Shown here: positions 1 to 10,521 of the stretch, one piece after another
Position numbering within the stretch: the first letter of the stretch is position 1
How the letters are laid out: each line of letters begins with the position of its first letter
Notes under the pieces: model-generated
The model's input: only the letters and a program-made list of their open reading frames with translations
What the model was told of the DNA's origin: nothing
Databases searched by the model: none
Assembly: GCA_028532985.1 (NCBI GenBank)
Contig: JANCIK010000007.1
Coordinates: 248,001-312,000 of the forward strand
Direction of reading: 5' to 3'
Source: Stropharia rugosoannulata
Lineage: Eukaryota; Basidiomycota; Agaricomycetes; Agaricales; Strophariaceae
DNA length: 64,000 nucleotides
Translations under genes and position numbers: made by a program

Positions 1-1040
1 ACGTCCTGTTTCTAGCAGCTAGACTCGGCAGAGAGTAGCTGCCGATGGTGTGCAGTGATATAGAGAGAACTAGTGTACCAAAACAAAGGGACGGCCGGGT
101 GAAAATATACGTTCAGATGCGTTGAACTTGAATCAGATGGGCGGCAGCTATCCATTTCGCCATTGTTCATAATGATACACTTCAAGCTTCAATACATTTG
201 AGCGTGGTAATACCTGTCTTTCGGTGCTCTCCTACTCACACCTAATAGTCGTAAACTCCCAGACGTCTGGATGTAGTGAGCTGAACTGCCTCAAAATTCC
301 GTGCTGCGATCAACTCACAAACGCGGTGTCCATAATCTGCGTCTAACCTACCCTTCACTCAACTGATTCAGAATACACGTTGTTCCCTCCAGTCGGATAA
401 ATTATGGCCACAACCTCTCACATAAAGCTATGCCTTCCCATTCCGAATCTAAAACACCGTAGCTAGATAGTAGTACATGTGTATCTATAGAAATTCTCGC
501 TTTGCCGCCGTGTAACAGTGAGTTATTCCTTGCTTCAAGGGGGGAGAGACTTACACTGGAATGGTTTTAATTATATCTGATCTAACACTTAATAGCTTTC
601 AAAATGCACCCTTATCTTTGCAATTGAAACCGGGCATCTGTATCATCTTCTGTATTCAGACGCTGTATCGCGGAAACCGCGTGTGCAAACAACAAAACGG
701 AGAACAACCTCTTGCCGCTCGCCTCAGACACGGCTCAAAAATAAACATGGTGGTACATGATGCTTTATGACTCGGTCAGGCTTAATGTGAGATATTCTTG
801 ATCCGCCGCCTTGTGCAAGTCGCATGCTTATACGCGAGAAGATTGGGCTTTGTGGGCGCGATCATCAAAATACGCCAGATAACATACCAGCCGACTTGCG
901 GCCGACTGACAAGCATCTAAGTCTGGCTGATGCCGTGATCGAAGAAGTGGTCTAGAGGTCACTTCTGGTTGTTTTCTGATAGACGGTTGCGGTGCAGGTG
1001 CGGAATGAGTTATATTTGTTCGTCGATCCTAAATGAATGG
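1..1040. other. Gene-poor stretch, nothing recognised
   Basis: No open frame here shows a recognisable domain or plausible splice structure. The longest (561-770, + strand, 69 codons) has no family resemblance and no flanking introns. The right end probably holds the 3' untranslated region of the NACHT gene, whose stop codon lies at 1041-1043 on the minus strand. Confidence 0.5.
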
Positions 1041-3450
1041 CTAGCTAAAGAAATATATGCGACTTTCTAAACGTTGTCTCAAATCTATTTCTTCATCGGG
1101 CATACGTCCATCACGTTTACATGACAAATAGTGTTGAATATCTCTGAGAACCTGTTGACGAGCGGGATGGGCAACACAAATATGACCAACGTGTAACCGC
1201 ACAAACGAGATCATCCCCGGACTTGTACTGCAGCATTTGAGAAGACAAGGTAGGGATTCAAGGGCCCATTGCATGGCGGGATCATTATGCTGATAAGGTA
1301 TCTTGTACTTGTATAGTGCGACTCCTGCATTACGATAGATTCGGCGGACCCGCCATTGCCTGACGCTGCGTGCCCGAATCCCTGAATACGTGCGGCTTTG
1401 ACAAGAGTTGCAGAGACTTTTGATATGAAGCGTTGTGTAGTAAAAGTGTTGTTTCGACAGAGATTGCAGTAGCGCCATAACTGTGACATCGAAGTGCTGT
1501 CTGAGCAGAGAAAGATGGTTGGGGACAGCAGAGCCGAAAAGCATCCTGATAACTGCACTGGTATCCCATATTTGATCCCTTCCATCATTTACAAAGAATG
1601 CACTTTCATTGAACGCCTTTTGCAATGGGGTCATGCGTGGCAGGTAATTTAGGAGCGAAGATCTGAGTGGAAACACGGCATGGCATACTAAGGCTGTTGT
1701 CAGAGGACGACTCGATAAGTATACATCCAGTTTTTTGCGCAACTCTAGCATAAATTTTGGCTGCCAGACGTGATCCCACACGTCATTTTCCTTGAGTTTG
1801 CAGATGAGCAAAGTATATAGATTATATAGAGTGACATACCCGTCCTTTTCGTGCCCAATAACAGCGATAGAAATCTCGTACATCATCCATAGGGAAAGCT
1901 TTATCAAACTGCAAATCATCAAGAATTTGATGCCAGGCCAAGTCGACTTCATGTGTTCTCTGTGTTTCGTCAGAAAGACTGTTGAGAAGATACAAGAAAA
2001 AATTGTTCCTATTATATTTCTGGTTCGAGTTGAGATAGGCAACGCAGTGGCGGGCAGTCTGAATTTCGCACTGCTGGAATGTACCTAGAAAAAATTCTTT
2101 GCTGCGCGTCTGGTCGAAAAGAAAGTCCATAAATGATGCATGTGATATTGAGAATTTATCGTGTTCTCTGGTTATTATTGATGCCAGCGGCCCCATTTCC
2201 AGCTCAACATCTCCTGTCTCCAAGCTAAGCAGAGCAGCAATACTTTTAACACCTCCGATGCCCGCCACAATGCATGAGATAATGCTAAGAGCTGCTGTAG
2301 AGTTTCGATGGGATTTCAGGAGATGAATGTAAATAGCATCCAATTGCACAAAGGGCATATCACTGGTGGGGGCCGCTACGAGACCTAAAGCAACTTGTAG
2401 CCGGCGATGGGGAAGACTGGCCAAGGCTGACACGTACTTGACCACCACGGATGCATATATAAACTGCCCAGATGATTTTTTAGCAAGAGATTCAACATCG
2501 TCGTCATCAGGCCAGCAAGGTGGAAGGCAATGCTTATAGGGATGAGTCAAGACTATCTCCCGGAACGAGTCCCGAAGAAACTGAAGGATGTCAATGTAGG
2601 TCTCATAATTATAATCCAGAGCGCAAGACATCCAGAGACCGCTCATTTGCTGAGAGCTGAAGACATGTGTGATGTCGTGTTCTGGGCGACTTGAAATAAA
2701 ACACGTTATTGGAGCCTGGATGTTTACAACGAGGTATGCAATGCTATGCAGGAAAAGATGCCGCTGAGCATGATCAACGCATTCGTCCACTCCATCGATA
2801 AGTATGAGACTCGCTTTGGGTGTGTCATCGTTGAAAAATCCCGTTGAAACCAGGCGCCCCATAGGCTCGACGATAAGGCGTTGCATTTGGACCTGGAGGG
2901 TTTTGGTGAAAATAAGAGGATCATGTTGAACAACTTGCAGCACAAACTCCCTGATGGGGGTTATCTGCTGGATGATTTGGTAGCATAGTGTGGCGACAAA
3001 GCCTTTTGGATGGTTCCTCGTCGGATCAGACTTCCAATAGAAAAAGCTGGCAAGCAGACGGCCCTGAGCCGCGCACTCCTCTGCCATTTTTTGCAGTATG
3101 GCAGACTTTCCTGCGCCAGCTGGGCCATAGAGCCAAGTAATATGAGTATCGGAGTTGACTTCACCCCGGACACATTTGTGCAGATGCTCGAAGATCGAAG
3201 AACGAGTATGGGGGTGGCATTTAGGAGGGTCAAATCGGGCGTCCGAGTCATACAGTGCATTAGGTGCCATGGCTTCAATTAGACTCTGTAGAGCTTTAAC
3301 TTCGCAAAACTGAGCGGTGAGCATGGACTAACAAGCTCGCTAAGGATACGGTTGCATACCGAGTAACATTTCGGTTCCATGTGAGGGCCCGTGGTGGTGC
3401 TCAACATATGTGCCGCCAGTCAAGATCAGGTTCCGAGCATTCCTAAACAT
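1041..3450 (-). CDS. NACHT-domain STAND NTPase
   Basis: STAND-class signalling NTPase with a NACHT domain, a family greatly expanded in mushrooms and linked to non-self recognition or regulated cell death; the ligand is unknown. The main exon (1840-3309) shows a typical pre-NACHT segment (FDPPKCHPHTR), Walker A GPAGAGKS, Walker B LILIDGVDE and the downstream FISSRPEHDI motif. A 49-bp intron (1791-1839, GTATGT...AAG) joins it in phase 0 to a last exon 1041-1790 that carries no recognisable WD or ankyrin repeats. Upstream, a 50-bp intron (3310-3359) leads to a short first exon. The most family-like frame there starts at 3450 and reads GGTYVEHHHG, but joins the NACHT exon out of phase by one base; the in-phase start at 3407 lacks that motif. 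The N-terminus may therefore be frameshifted or mis-spliced. The NACHT assignment is firm; the exact start is not. Confidence 0.85.
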
Positions 3451-3637
3451 GATGATGATGGCGTAGTATTGTAGCGTGCGTTCTGTACGGATGGGATGTG
3501 AGGGTAAGAATAGTGGAAGACGATAGCAAACAGGTTAGTACGTCAATCGCACGTTGTAGTATGCATTATTTATTTGGCGTGGAGATTGGGAAATCCTGTG
3601 CTGGACACCGCCTTGTCTCGGGCACAGGTAAAAGGCA

Positions 3638-3745
3638 GTGAGTCGGCAGTGAGGGGCAGTGAGTCCGTGACACGGCAGTGAGGATCCGTGAGAGTCAGTG
3701 AGGCGGAAATGAGCGTCAGTGAGCGTCAGTGAGGGTCCGTGAGAA
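3638..3745. repeat. Degenerate short tandem repeat (GTCAGTGAG/GTCCGTGAG)
   Basis: About a dozen imperfect copies of a 9-11 bp unit with core CAGTGAG or CCGTGAG follow one another, with scattered single-base changes. The array ends directly against the 5' edge of the FunK1 kinase remnant. Reverse-strand translation gives a repetitive LTDSHGS-like frame, which I regard as a by-product of the repeat. Confidence 0.8.
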
Positions 3746-3748
3746 ATA

Positions 3749-4510
3749 GTTTCTACTATACTCAATGGCTACCATTCAGGCTACCGCAACCTTTTTCTAG
3801 TCGGAAATATTCTTCATGGTGATATTAGCATCAGCAACGTGTTCATATCAAGGCGTGGATCCCAATATCGCAAGGAAGGGTTTATCATTGATTGGGATAT
3901 GACTATCCATAGTGATCAAACGGTCAGCGCTACCTGTACATTTGCTATTTAAACATTATTAACAGACCTAAAATTTCAGATTACTCAAGCGTTCCAATCA
4001 TTGCATAAACTAAGGCACCAGCACACGACCAACAATGAAACCGTGCCGCACAATTTTATGGATGACCTTGAGTCCTTTTTCTATGTTCTGTGCTGGGTTT
4101 GCACGAGATGCGATGGACCAAATGATCCAATCACCCCATTACCTGAATCTCTCCGAATGTGGAAGAGTACTAATCCAAGAACACCTGAGAACGCGAAGAG
4201 CCAGCTGTATTCTATGGGCCTCAAAGAATACTTTGGCCCACCTCTTATTTGCTTTAAAAGGCCAATGCGTCATCTTCTGAAAGGTCTATTCAACATCTTC
4301 ATGATCAGATATCACAGGGAGCGACACCATTACGAATTCTCGGAAGCTGAAGGTGTATTCAAAACTATAATTGACCTTTGTGACATCGCTATTGCCGAGT
4401 TAGAGCATCGGATTAATTGCTGTCATACTACGAACTCCCATCCCTCAGAAAAGCGCCCCTCAGCCTTAATGCCGGACGAAGGACCTCTGGCCAAACGGCT
4501 TAGATATTGA
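3749..4510 (+). pseudogene. 5'-truncated FunK1-type protein kinase
   Basis: C-terminal remnant of a FunK1 (fungal-specific) protein kinase. The frame before 3922 gives the catalytic loop as HGDISISN (most family members have HRDIS..N) and the Mg-binding motif as DWD in place of DFD/DFG. A probable 57-bp intron (3923-3979, GTCAGC...CAG) joins in phase to 3980-4510, which contains the family signature HNFMDDLESFFYVLCWV and ends in a basic tail, LAKRLRY. The whole N-lobe is absent: no glycine loop or ATP-binding lysine is found upstream, where a tandem repeat begins instead. Loss of the N-lobe and the arginine-to-glycine change in the catalytic loop suggest it is not an active kinase. It could be a short expressed fragment. 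FunK1 assignment is confident; pseudogene status is inferred. Confidence 0.75.
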
Positions 4511-5016
4511 ACTACCATAGGATCAAAGTTGTCCATCGCCGCAGCGCGTTTCCATATTACGGGAGTTCAACTCTCTTTGAAGCTGGCCGCGATGTAAATT
4601 GGAACTTGGTAGTAAAACTATTATCTGTAGGTTGACAAAGTAAAATAGGCGCTCGTAGCAGTATGTACTATAAATAGCTCACACGTCATTTACCAAGTAA
4701 CTTCGACACACAATGAACTTTCGTGCGTCATGTACCATATTTCAAGCAGAGTAATTCTTGACTCTTCAATTTATTTCGTCCCCTTGTTTGAGATTGATGC
4801 ACTCGGAAGTACCGCCATGAGTTCCAAAATCGTTCAACGTTTCCGCCGGACCGCATAACGGATCATACAACCGACAGACACAACGAACAAAACAATAATA
4901 ACCATATACACAACGCCTCACTGTGTGCACGTTTACAATTTGCCAACAGCACTAGGTCGTTCGCGCCTTCGAGTCTCTACCGCATCTGTGACACCTCGCC
5001 AGGACACGCTCAAACA
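4511..5016. promoter_or_regulatory. Upstream region of F-box copy A, partly shared with copy B
   Basis: No gene seen. A stretch around 4810-4866 containing CCGGACCGCATAACGGATCA is repeated, inverted, upstream of the paralogous F-box gene at about 16350-16400. The duplication that made the two genes therefore included at least 150-200 bp of 5' flank. Confidence 0.6.
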
Positions 5017-6501
5017 ATGACCAATATACACACCCTTCCTACAGAAGTCTTGGACCTAATATTCGAGCAGCTCCTACCAGCCCAGAACCTCGAAACCAGC
5101 GAGGTTGCACCAACCCCAAGTAGAACAACGTTTCCTCTCAACGTCGCATCTGTCTGCATGCTTTGGCACAACATCCTACTATCGGACTGTCGTTTCTGGA
5201 AGCAAATTGTCATTGATGTGGCAACGGACCCGACACCCTTCCTCGCGGTTTTCGCTCTCATTAAGAAAGCCAACGTCAGAGGGTTCATGCTTTTTGATCT
5301 CATTGTCATATCGAGCCTAAAAGGAGGGGATTGGAAGCTGGTACAACAGTTCGATGATGATACAGAGAAAGCACGCGCAGACATGATCTTTACGGAACTA
5401 CGAACGTCAGGGGCGACTTCGCGATGTCAATCCATTACATTCGACCTCATTTACCAGTGGGCGCTCCCTTGCGCGGCCACGATGATGATACAGCATCTTC
5501 CGTTCCTGAAGGAGCTTTCATTAAAGGCGGAGATTGACCAGACCGAACTTGACGAAAGGGAAATCGACATTGATGTAGAAGCCATCTCAAACACCGTTTC
5601 TGAATCGACTCCCTACTTCCCTGATTTAAAAAAGATCACGTTAACTGGCTACAGCTTCATGCAAATGTGCTCACTGGGTCGAGGCTGGCTGGAGAAGTTC
5701 AGTACAGCTTCAAAGAAGGGAACTATTCTTTCAGTGAACCTCTTCTTGGTTAACGTACCGGATTGGTCAGGCTGGGAAACAAGTATGCCGTTTCTCCTTG
5801 ATTCACTTGCGGCAATATCAGGAGAGTTCGACGTCATCAAACTTTCCAACTTTCGCTTAGACTACCACCCAACCAAAAACGATCCACGAGTTCATGAACT
5901 ACGAATGAACAAGTTGATATTGGAGAAGGTCACTGCGAACTTCATCACGGCATTTTTCTACAACACCTCCATCAGAGACGCCGTAACTTTGACCTTCAAG
6001 AACTGCTACATTCCTGATCTTGGTCGTGATATTCGTGGATATCACATTCTTGGGATATCCCTTGAGTTGATAGATATTCCACGGCCTTCTGCAGATAGAT
6101 ATGACTCACTCCGTGGTTCCATCTATCACGCCATTAGCGCATTTCCCTCGACGAGTCTCTATCTCTCAAATTGCCCCGATGTAGACGACGGTCACTTCCA
6201 CCGCTGGCTTCCTGGCTATCCAGGTCTTGGGGTAGAGCGGCCATATTTGACCACCATAGTGTTTGATGGATGGCAGCTTAGTGGCGATCATTTGGAGATA
6301 TTAGTGGAATCTTACGAAAGAGTCAAAAAGAGGGGCTATCATGCTGATTTGTCTTTAGTGCACCAAATGGAACGGAACCCGCCGCTATGTGAATCAACGA
6401 GTGCTTGGGTTGACAAGCATAATAATGGCGGTAACTTGATTAGATTAATGTACACTTTATCTAGTCAAGGGGCGGTCAATGCTGGAGAATCGGACCAGTA
6501 G
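5017..6501 (+). CDS. F-box-like protein, copy A
   Basis: Intronless 494-residue protein. The N-terminus (LPTEVLDLIFEQLLP, then PLNVASVCMLWHNILLSDCRFWKQIVID) fits the F-box-like motif common in Agaricomycetes, in which the F-box binds Skp1 and the C-terminal region selects substrates of an SCF ubiquitin ligase. The remainder has leucine-rich, irregular repeats without a second recognised domain. The start MTNIHTLPTEV matches the aligned start of copy B (MANIHSLPTEV at 16213). The two proteins align over their full length with mostly conservative changes. Substrate unknown. Confidence 0.8.
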   Translation: MTNIHTLPTEVLDLIFEQLLPAQNLETSEVAPTPSRTTFPLNVASVCMLWHNILLSDCRFWKQIVIDVATDPTPFLAVFALIKKANVRGFMLFDLIVISSLKGGDWKLVQQFDDDTEKARADMIFTELRTSGATSRCQSITFDLIYQWALPCAATMMIQHLPFLKELSLKAEIDQTELDEREIDIDVEAISNTVSESTPYFPDLKKITLTGYSFMQMCSLGRGWLEKFSTASKKGTILSVNLFLVNVPDWSGWETSMPFLLDSLAAISGEFDVIKLSNFRLDYHPTKNDPRVHELRMNKLILEKVTANFITAFFYNTSIRDAVTLTFKNCYIPDLGRDIRGYHILGISLELIDIPRPSADRYDSLRGSIYHAISAFPSTSLYLSNCPDVDDGHFHRWLPGYPGLGVERPYLTTIVFDGWQLSGDHLEILVESYERVKKRGYHADLSLVHQMERNPPLCESTSAWVDKHNNGGNLIRLMYTLSSQGAVNAGESDQ

Positions 6502-7170
6502 ACAGAGGCTTATTTCGTTGCGGATTTCCTACGTTAATATGATATCATATTTCGTGGGCCTCTTTTACTCGTTCACAGAAGTTTTGCTTACACCACGGAG
6601 CCAGAGAACTATACATAAACCAGGATAAAATGGCGACATGATATATGCGCCCACAGCGTGTCCTCCCAGTCTCAAGCCATTGTAATCCGAAACAGAGCAA
6701 GCATATTTTCGAACCTTCTTTACGCTGATAATGCCAATGCGCGTTTCATTTTATTACCACAGCGCCACGTACCATTCCTATGGCCGCGGAATTAACTACG
6801 GACTATGGGCAAAATAATCGCGAGGATTTCGTCCTTCGTAATGTCGAGGACAAAGCGGGCCTTGAGCGGGCCTTTTGGTATGTGAGTGCACTTCTCTACC
6901 GCCGGCACCGAAGACCGTCGCACTTCACTTGAAGTTGACTCCTTTGTTTCAGTATACACGAGTCTATATGAATGTCACTGACAGAACTTGTCTCAGAACC
7001 TTTACTATCGTAACTGCATTCCGCCGCGATGCGTACGTTTGCACGGCATTGGCGCGGCATGAGAAAAGTGCACATTGTCACGGCAATTTCCCTAAACCGG
7101 GTCGCGGTGGTGCAAGTTATAAATACGTTCGCGCTTGACACCCTCCCCCTCATAACAATACACCAGCAAC
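6502..7170. other. Intergenic, 3' flank of F-box A and promoter of SDR gene
   Basis: No conserved coding sequence was recognised. Small frames at 6875-7289 on both strands overlap one another and have no family signal. The right end carries the TATA box of the SDR gene. Confidence 0.5.
7118..7125 (+). promoter_or_regulatory. TATA box (TATAAATA) of SDR gene
   Basis: A perfect TATAAATA lies 46 bp upstream of the start codon at 7171, a suitable distance for a fungal core promoter with a short leader. Confidence 0.55.
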
Positions 7171-8654
7171 ATGTGGCCATTTTCAGCACAATTCTCTCCA
7201 GACGACCTCCCAGATCTTACAGGAAAGGTCGCCTTTGTCACAGGAGCAAAGTACGTGATGTCTCACCGAAACACAGTCCCGTTCGTTGACTGGCGCGTCG
7301 TGTAGTCATGGCATAGGTGCAACCACCGTGAAGTTCCTGGCACGACGTGGAGCTAAAGTTTATCTCGGGTCTCGCAGTGAAGCAAAGGGACTTGCTGCTG
7401 TCGCGTCCATAGAGAAAGAGCTGGCCAAGGAGCGTCGGGGCAATGCAAAGAACGTTATTCCTGGGAAGGTTATCTACCACCAATGTGATATAGGAACCCC
7501 CAAGCAGGCTCGGGACGCTGCTCAAAGACTCATCGAACACGAGTCTCGACTTGATATTCTCAGTGAGCTTCTAAGTTCTGGAAAGCGGGGGCTATACTGA
7601 TTATTCCCGCTAGTCAACAATGCTGGGGTGTAAGTCGGCTCATTCATACATCAGCGTTTTCATCCAGACTGCCAATCGTGTATGGCCCGCTTGTGGTCAC
7701 ACTGTCACCATTCGTCACCATTAATTGCGACTGGATTGACTTCAAATGCTTGACGGAAGATCTTCATTTGGTTAATATAATACTATCATGAGCAATGATC
7801 ACTAACGTTATTCTCCATATAGTCTTGCCGATAAGCAATTTGAAGACCGTATGTGACTTTTATCGATGCTGAGTGCCCTTACTAAAGTCACCTTTCCAGA
7901 GATCATGCCAGTCAAGTTCGTCATTTACAACATTTAGTGTATCGAGGGACCTGTCTAATCTCTGCGTTACAGTCACTTTGGTACTTTCCAGATAACGCAG
8001 GCTTTACTGCCGCTTTTAACTAAGACCGCGCAAGACCCCAAGGCCGATGTCAGAATCATCCTGGTACGCTGGAATCAAGTCCTCTCTACAACTGTAATAC
8101 TTAAAATACACACCGTAGGTGGGTTCCAATGCGCACAATATGTGCCGCGCAAAGGATCCCAATATCCAATTCAAGACCCTCGAGGACTTCACCCCGGACT
8201 ACACCGGAGACTGGTTCCCCGTCTTCTCGCGGTATTGTACGTGTACCCTGATACTCTATAATGAACATGGACTCAAAGCTACTCGACAGGTGTCTCCAAG
8301 CTCACCAACAGCTTGACGGTCAAGGCGCTGCAGCGCCGCGTGGCAGAGAGCAACATTACCTGCCTCGTAGTGCACCCGGGCGCAGTGAACACATTCCAGG
8401 ACCGCATTCCGCTTGGCTTCCTGTTCGCGCCCTTGATCAACATCTTCTTCGTCTCAGCGGAAACGGGAGCGTACAACTCCTGTTTCGCCGCCGCGTCACC
8501 CAAGGTGAAGGAGAACAAGGACTACAGGGGGGCATACATCGTCCCCGTAGGCAAAATCAGCGTTGGAGGCGCAAACCAAAACAGGGAGGACTTACAGGAG
8601 CAGTTGTGGGAAACCACCGTACGGATCCTCGAAGAGGGTTCGCTTGACAAGTAA
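7171..8654 (+). CDS. Short-chain dehydrogenase/reductase (SDR), WW-oxidoreductase/retinol dehydrogenase-like
   Basis: NAD(P)-dependent oxidoreductase of the classical SDR fold; substrate unknown. Eight exons were assembled: 7171-7250, 7306-7562, 7614-7629, 7823-7848, 7900-7915, 7973-8063, 8119-8236 and 8290-8654, total 969 nt (322 residues). All introns are GT-AG and phases agree. The product has the cofactor motif TGANHGIG after a short N-terminus, the structural NNAG motif, a serine region IILVGSNAH and the catalytic YCVSK (Y-x3-K). Downstream, VVHPGAVNTF is the usual conserved PG segment. Two exons are only 16 nt; one of them encodes the NNAG motif. This gene is not a close relative of the two SDRs at 16.8 and 25.6 kb, which have a different exon pattern. 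Complete and apparently functional. Confidence 0.88.
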
Positions 8655-9070
8655 AATTTATATTCCCCGAATATCCTTGGTGATTTTCGGATTTGCTGTT
8701 TTCCGTACATATATTTTTGCACTTCGTGTAATAACTTCTTTTTGCCCTGCTGTCGTGCAGATGCGTTGATTAGTGTAGTTAAGGACGAAACCATCTTCAA
8801 AGTTCACATAATTTAGATCCAGAGCCTTAGCTTAGACTATAGGCGATATGATCTGGCTTTCCTTGTGCTCACCTAGGTGTACATCCTGCAGTGAATGCTC
8901 CTCAAAATTGAACCTACGGAGATAGTAAAAGAAGGAATAATATCATAAATTAAAAAAGAGTTGGATAGGCTTAAATATGTATCGCCGATCTCATTGCTGG
9001 ATATCGAATATGAATATTACAGTAACGCATACAATTCCCACAAAACTTCCAGACATATCCATATCGCCCC
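8655..9070. other. Convergent intergenic region
   Basis: AT-rich space between two convergent genes (SDR on plus, eIF4E on minus). It holds both 3' untranslated regions and no other recognisable feature. Confidence 0.5.
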
Positions 9071-10521
9071 TCACATAGTACGTTTTGTGCCCGCCTTCCA
9101 TACCTGCCCACCGATGCCCATTCCCGTACCGAAACCGCCAAATGCCGGGCCAGTCGTACCAGTCGCACTGGTTGGGGCACCTTGGAAAGAAGAGCGGAAC
9201 GAGGAGACAGGGGCGGATTGGATCGAGAGGAACTTGTTCGGGGGCGGCCGATCGTCGCTGTTAAACTGCACTCGAGTGTAAGCACAAAAGCGAGAATGAA
9301 GGGCGAAAGAAAGCTTACCTGGAACTCGAGGCCGATGTTGTCTGCCTCGCTGACGTCCAACAGCTTGATCAGCTTCTTGGCGATGCTGTTGAGCTTGTCA
9401 ATGTCGTCCTTGCTGCGCGTCCAGAGTTGGATCCGGTCGACCTTGCTCCGGAGACTGACGACGGCACCGCAGATCTCATCGTTCTCCTCGAGCTCCTCGC
9501 CGACGAGCGCCATGGCGAGCCAGCTCCAGCAGCGATCGAGGAGCGTCGGGTTGTTCTTCATCGTGAGCACCCACTTGCCGCCCTCCGCATTCGCCGGATC
9601 CTCCCACATGGGCTTGATGCCCGACTTGAAGATGTGGTAGTTGCTGTTCTTCTCCAGCTTCGACGGTGGCTTCAGCCAGTTGAAGTACCGGCAGAACTCC
9701 TCAACAGTGTCGAACTCGCCGATGATTGTCAGCCCCGCCTCGTACTCGTTGCTCTCCGGCGCCGCAGAGTGGGGCGCCTCGCCCGCGACCGCGGCGAGCT
9801 GCGCCGACGTGATGCCCGGCGGCGGCTGGTTGAAGCTCTGCCCCGTCGACGCCGTCGCGGGCGTGAAGGGGAACTTGGCCTTCGTGTCGTGATAAATCGT
9901 CCAGGGGAACTGCAGTGGGTGCTCGGGCGCCTTCATCGGCACGCCAGGCGTCTTCGGATCCTCGATCATCTCAGGCTCCGGGGGCATCGTCGACCCATCG
10001 ATACTCAGCTGGCTTGCCCGCTGCTTCGCGAGCCGCCCAGCAATCGCATCGAGCGACGGGATGTTCTTGTACCCGACCTTCTTGCGCGGCACAGAGTCCG
10101 CAACGGCTGCCGCCGCGATGACCTTCGCTGCTGGGTCCGCAGCGCCGCCCGTTTCCTCGTTGAGCTTCTCGAGGCCCTCCGCCGTCAGCGGGTCGCCTGA
10201 GGCGGCCCCGGTCCCGGTCCCAGTCGAGGCGGTGCTTGCGGCGGGCGAGACCGAACGCGTGCTGGACGGGTTCACCGCCATTGAATCCGCATTCGATGCC
10301 GTGGTATTAACGCTCGTCGTCGATCCGGTTCCTGTTCGTAGCGCATGTGCAGCGAGGCGGGGCCGTGGCGCCGATGGTTGGGCCACTGCCGCTGCCCCGC
10401 CCTGAGTGCTCGAGATCCGGGCGGCGAGCTGGTTGAGGGACGGCAGACGCCCGCCGGGGAGCTTCTTCGTCGTCGTGCTCGCCGCTGGCGGAGCTGGTGC
10501 TGAATCTGAGCTGTCGGTCAT
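9071..10521 (-). CDS. eIF4E-family cap-binding protein (class II/4EHP-like)
   Basis: mRNA 5'-cap-binding translation factor family. Two exons, 9319-10521 and 9071-9265, are separated by a 53-bp GTAAGC-CAG intron and encode 465 residues. The start MTDSSDS at 10521 is preferred over an in-frame ATG 51 nt upstream because it follows a typical leader. The first 200 or so residues are low-complexity and alanine/serine/proline-rich with a repeated RLPSLNQLAARI / NIPSLDAIAGRL motif. The cap fold follows: FPWTIYHD, FDTVEEFCRYFNWL, YHIFKSGIKPMWEDPANAEGGKWVL and the basic helix region. The MWEDPAN..GGKW block resembles 4EHP/class II members more than canonical eIF4E, and the usual FW pair in the VEEFW position is FC here. 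The C-terminal tail is glycine-rich and ends in KAGTKRTM. Confidence 0.88.

Noticed and set aside
3638..3745. CRISPR-like array
   Set aside because: Units are contiguous, 9-11 bp and degenerate with no spacers; the organism is a eukaryote.
3535..3765. 76-codon minus-strand frame with LTDSHGS-like repeats
   Set aside because: It is the translation of the GTCAGTGAG tandem repeat; no start context or homology.
9427..10200. 257-codon plus-strand frame
   Set aside because: Antisense to the GC-rich eIF4E-family exon; Arg/Leu/Ala-biased composition typical of a shadow frame.
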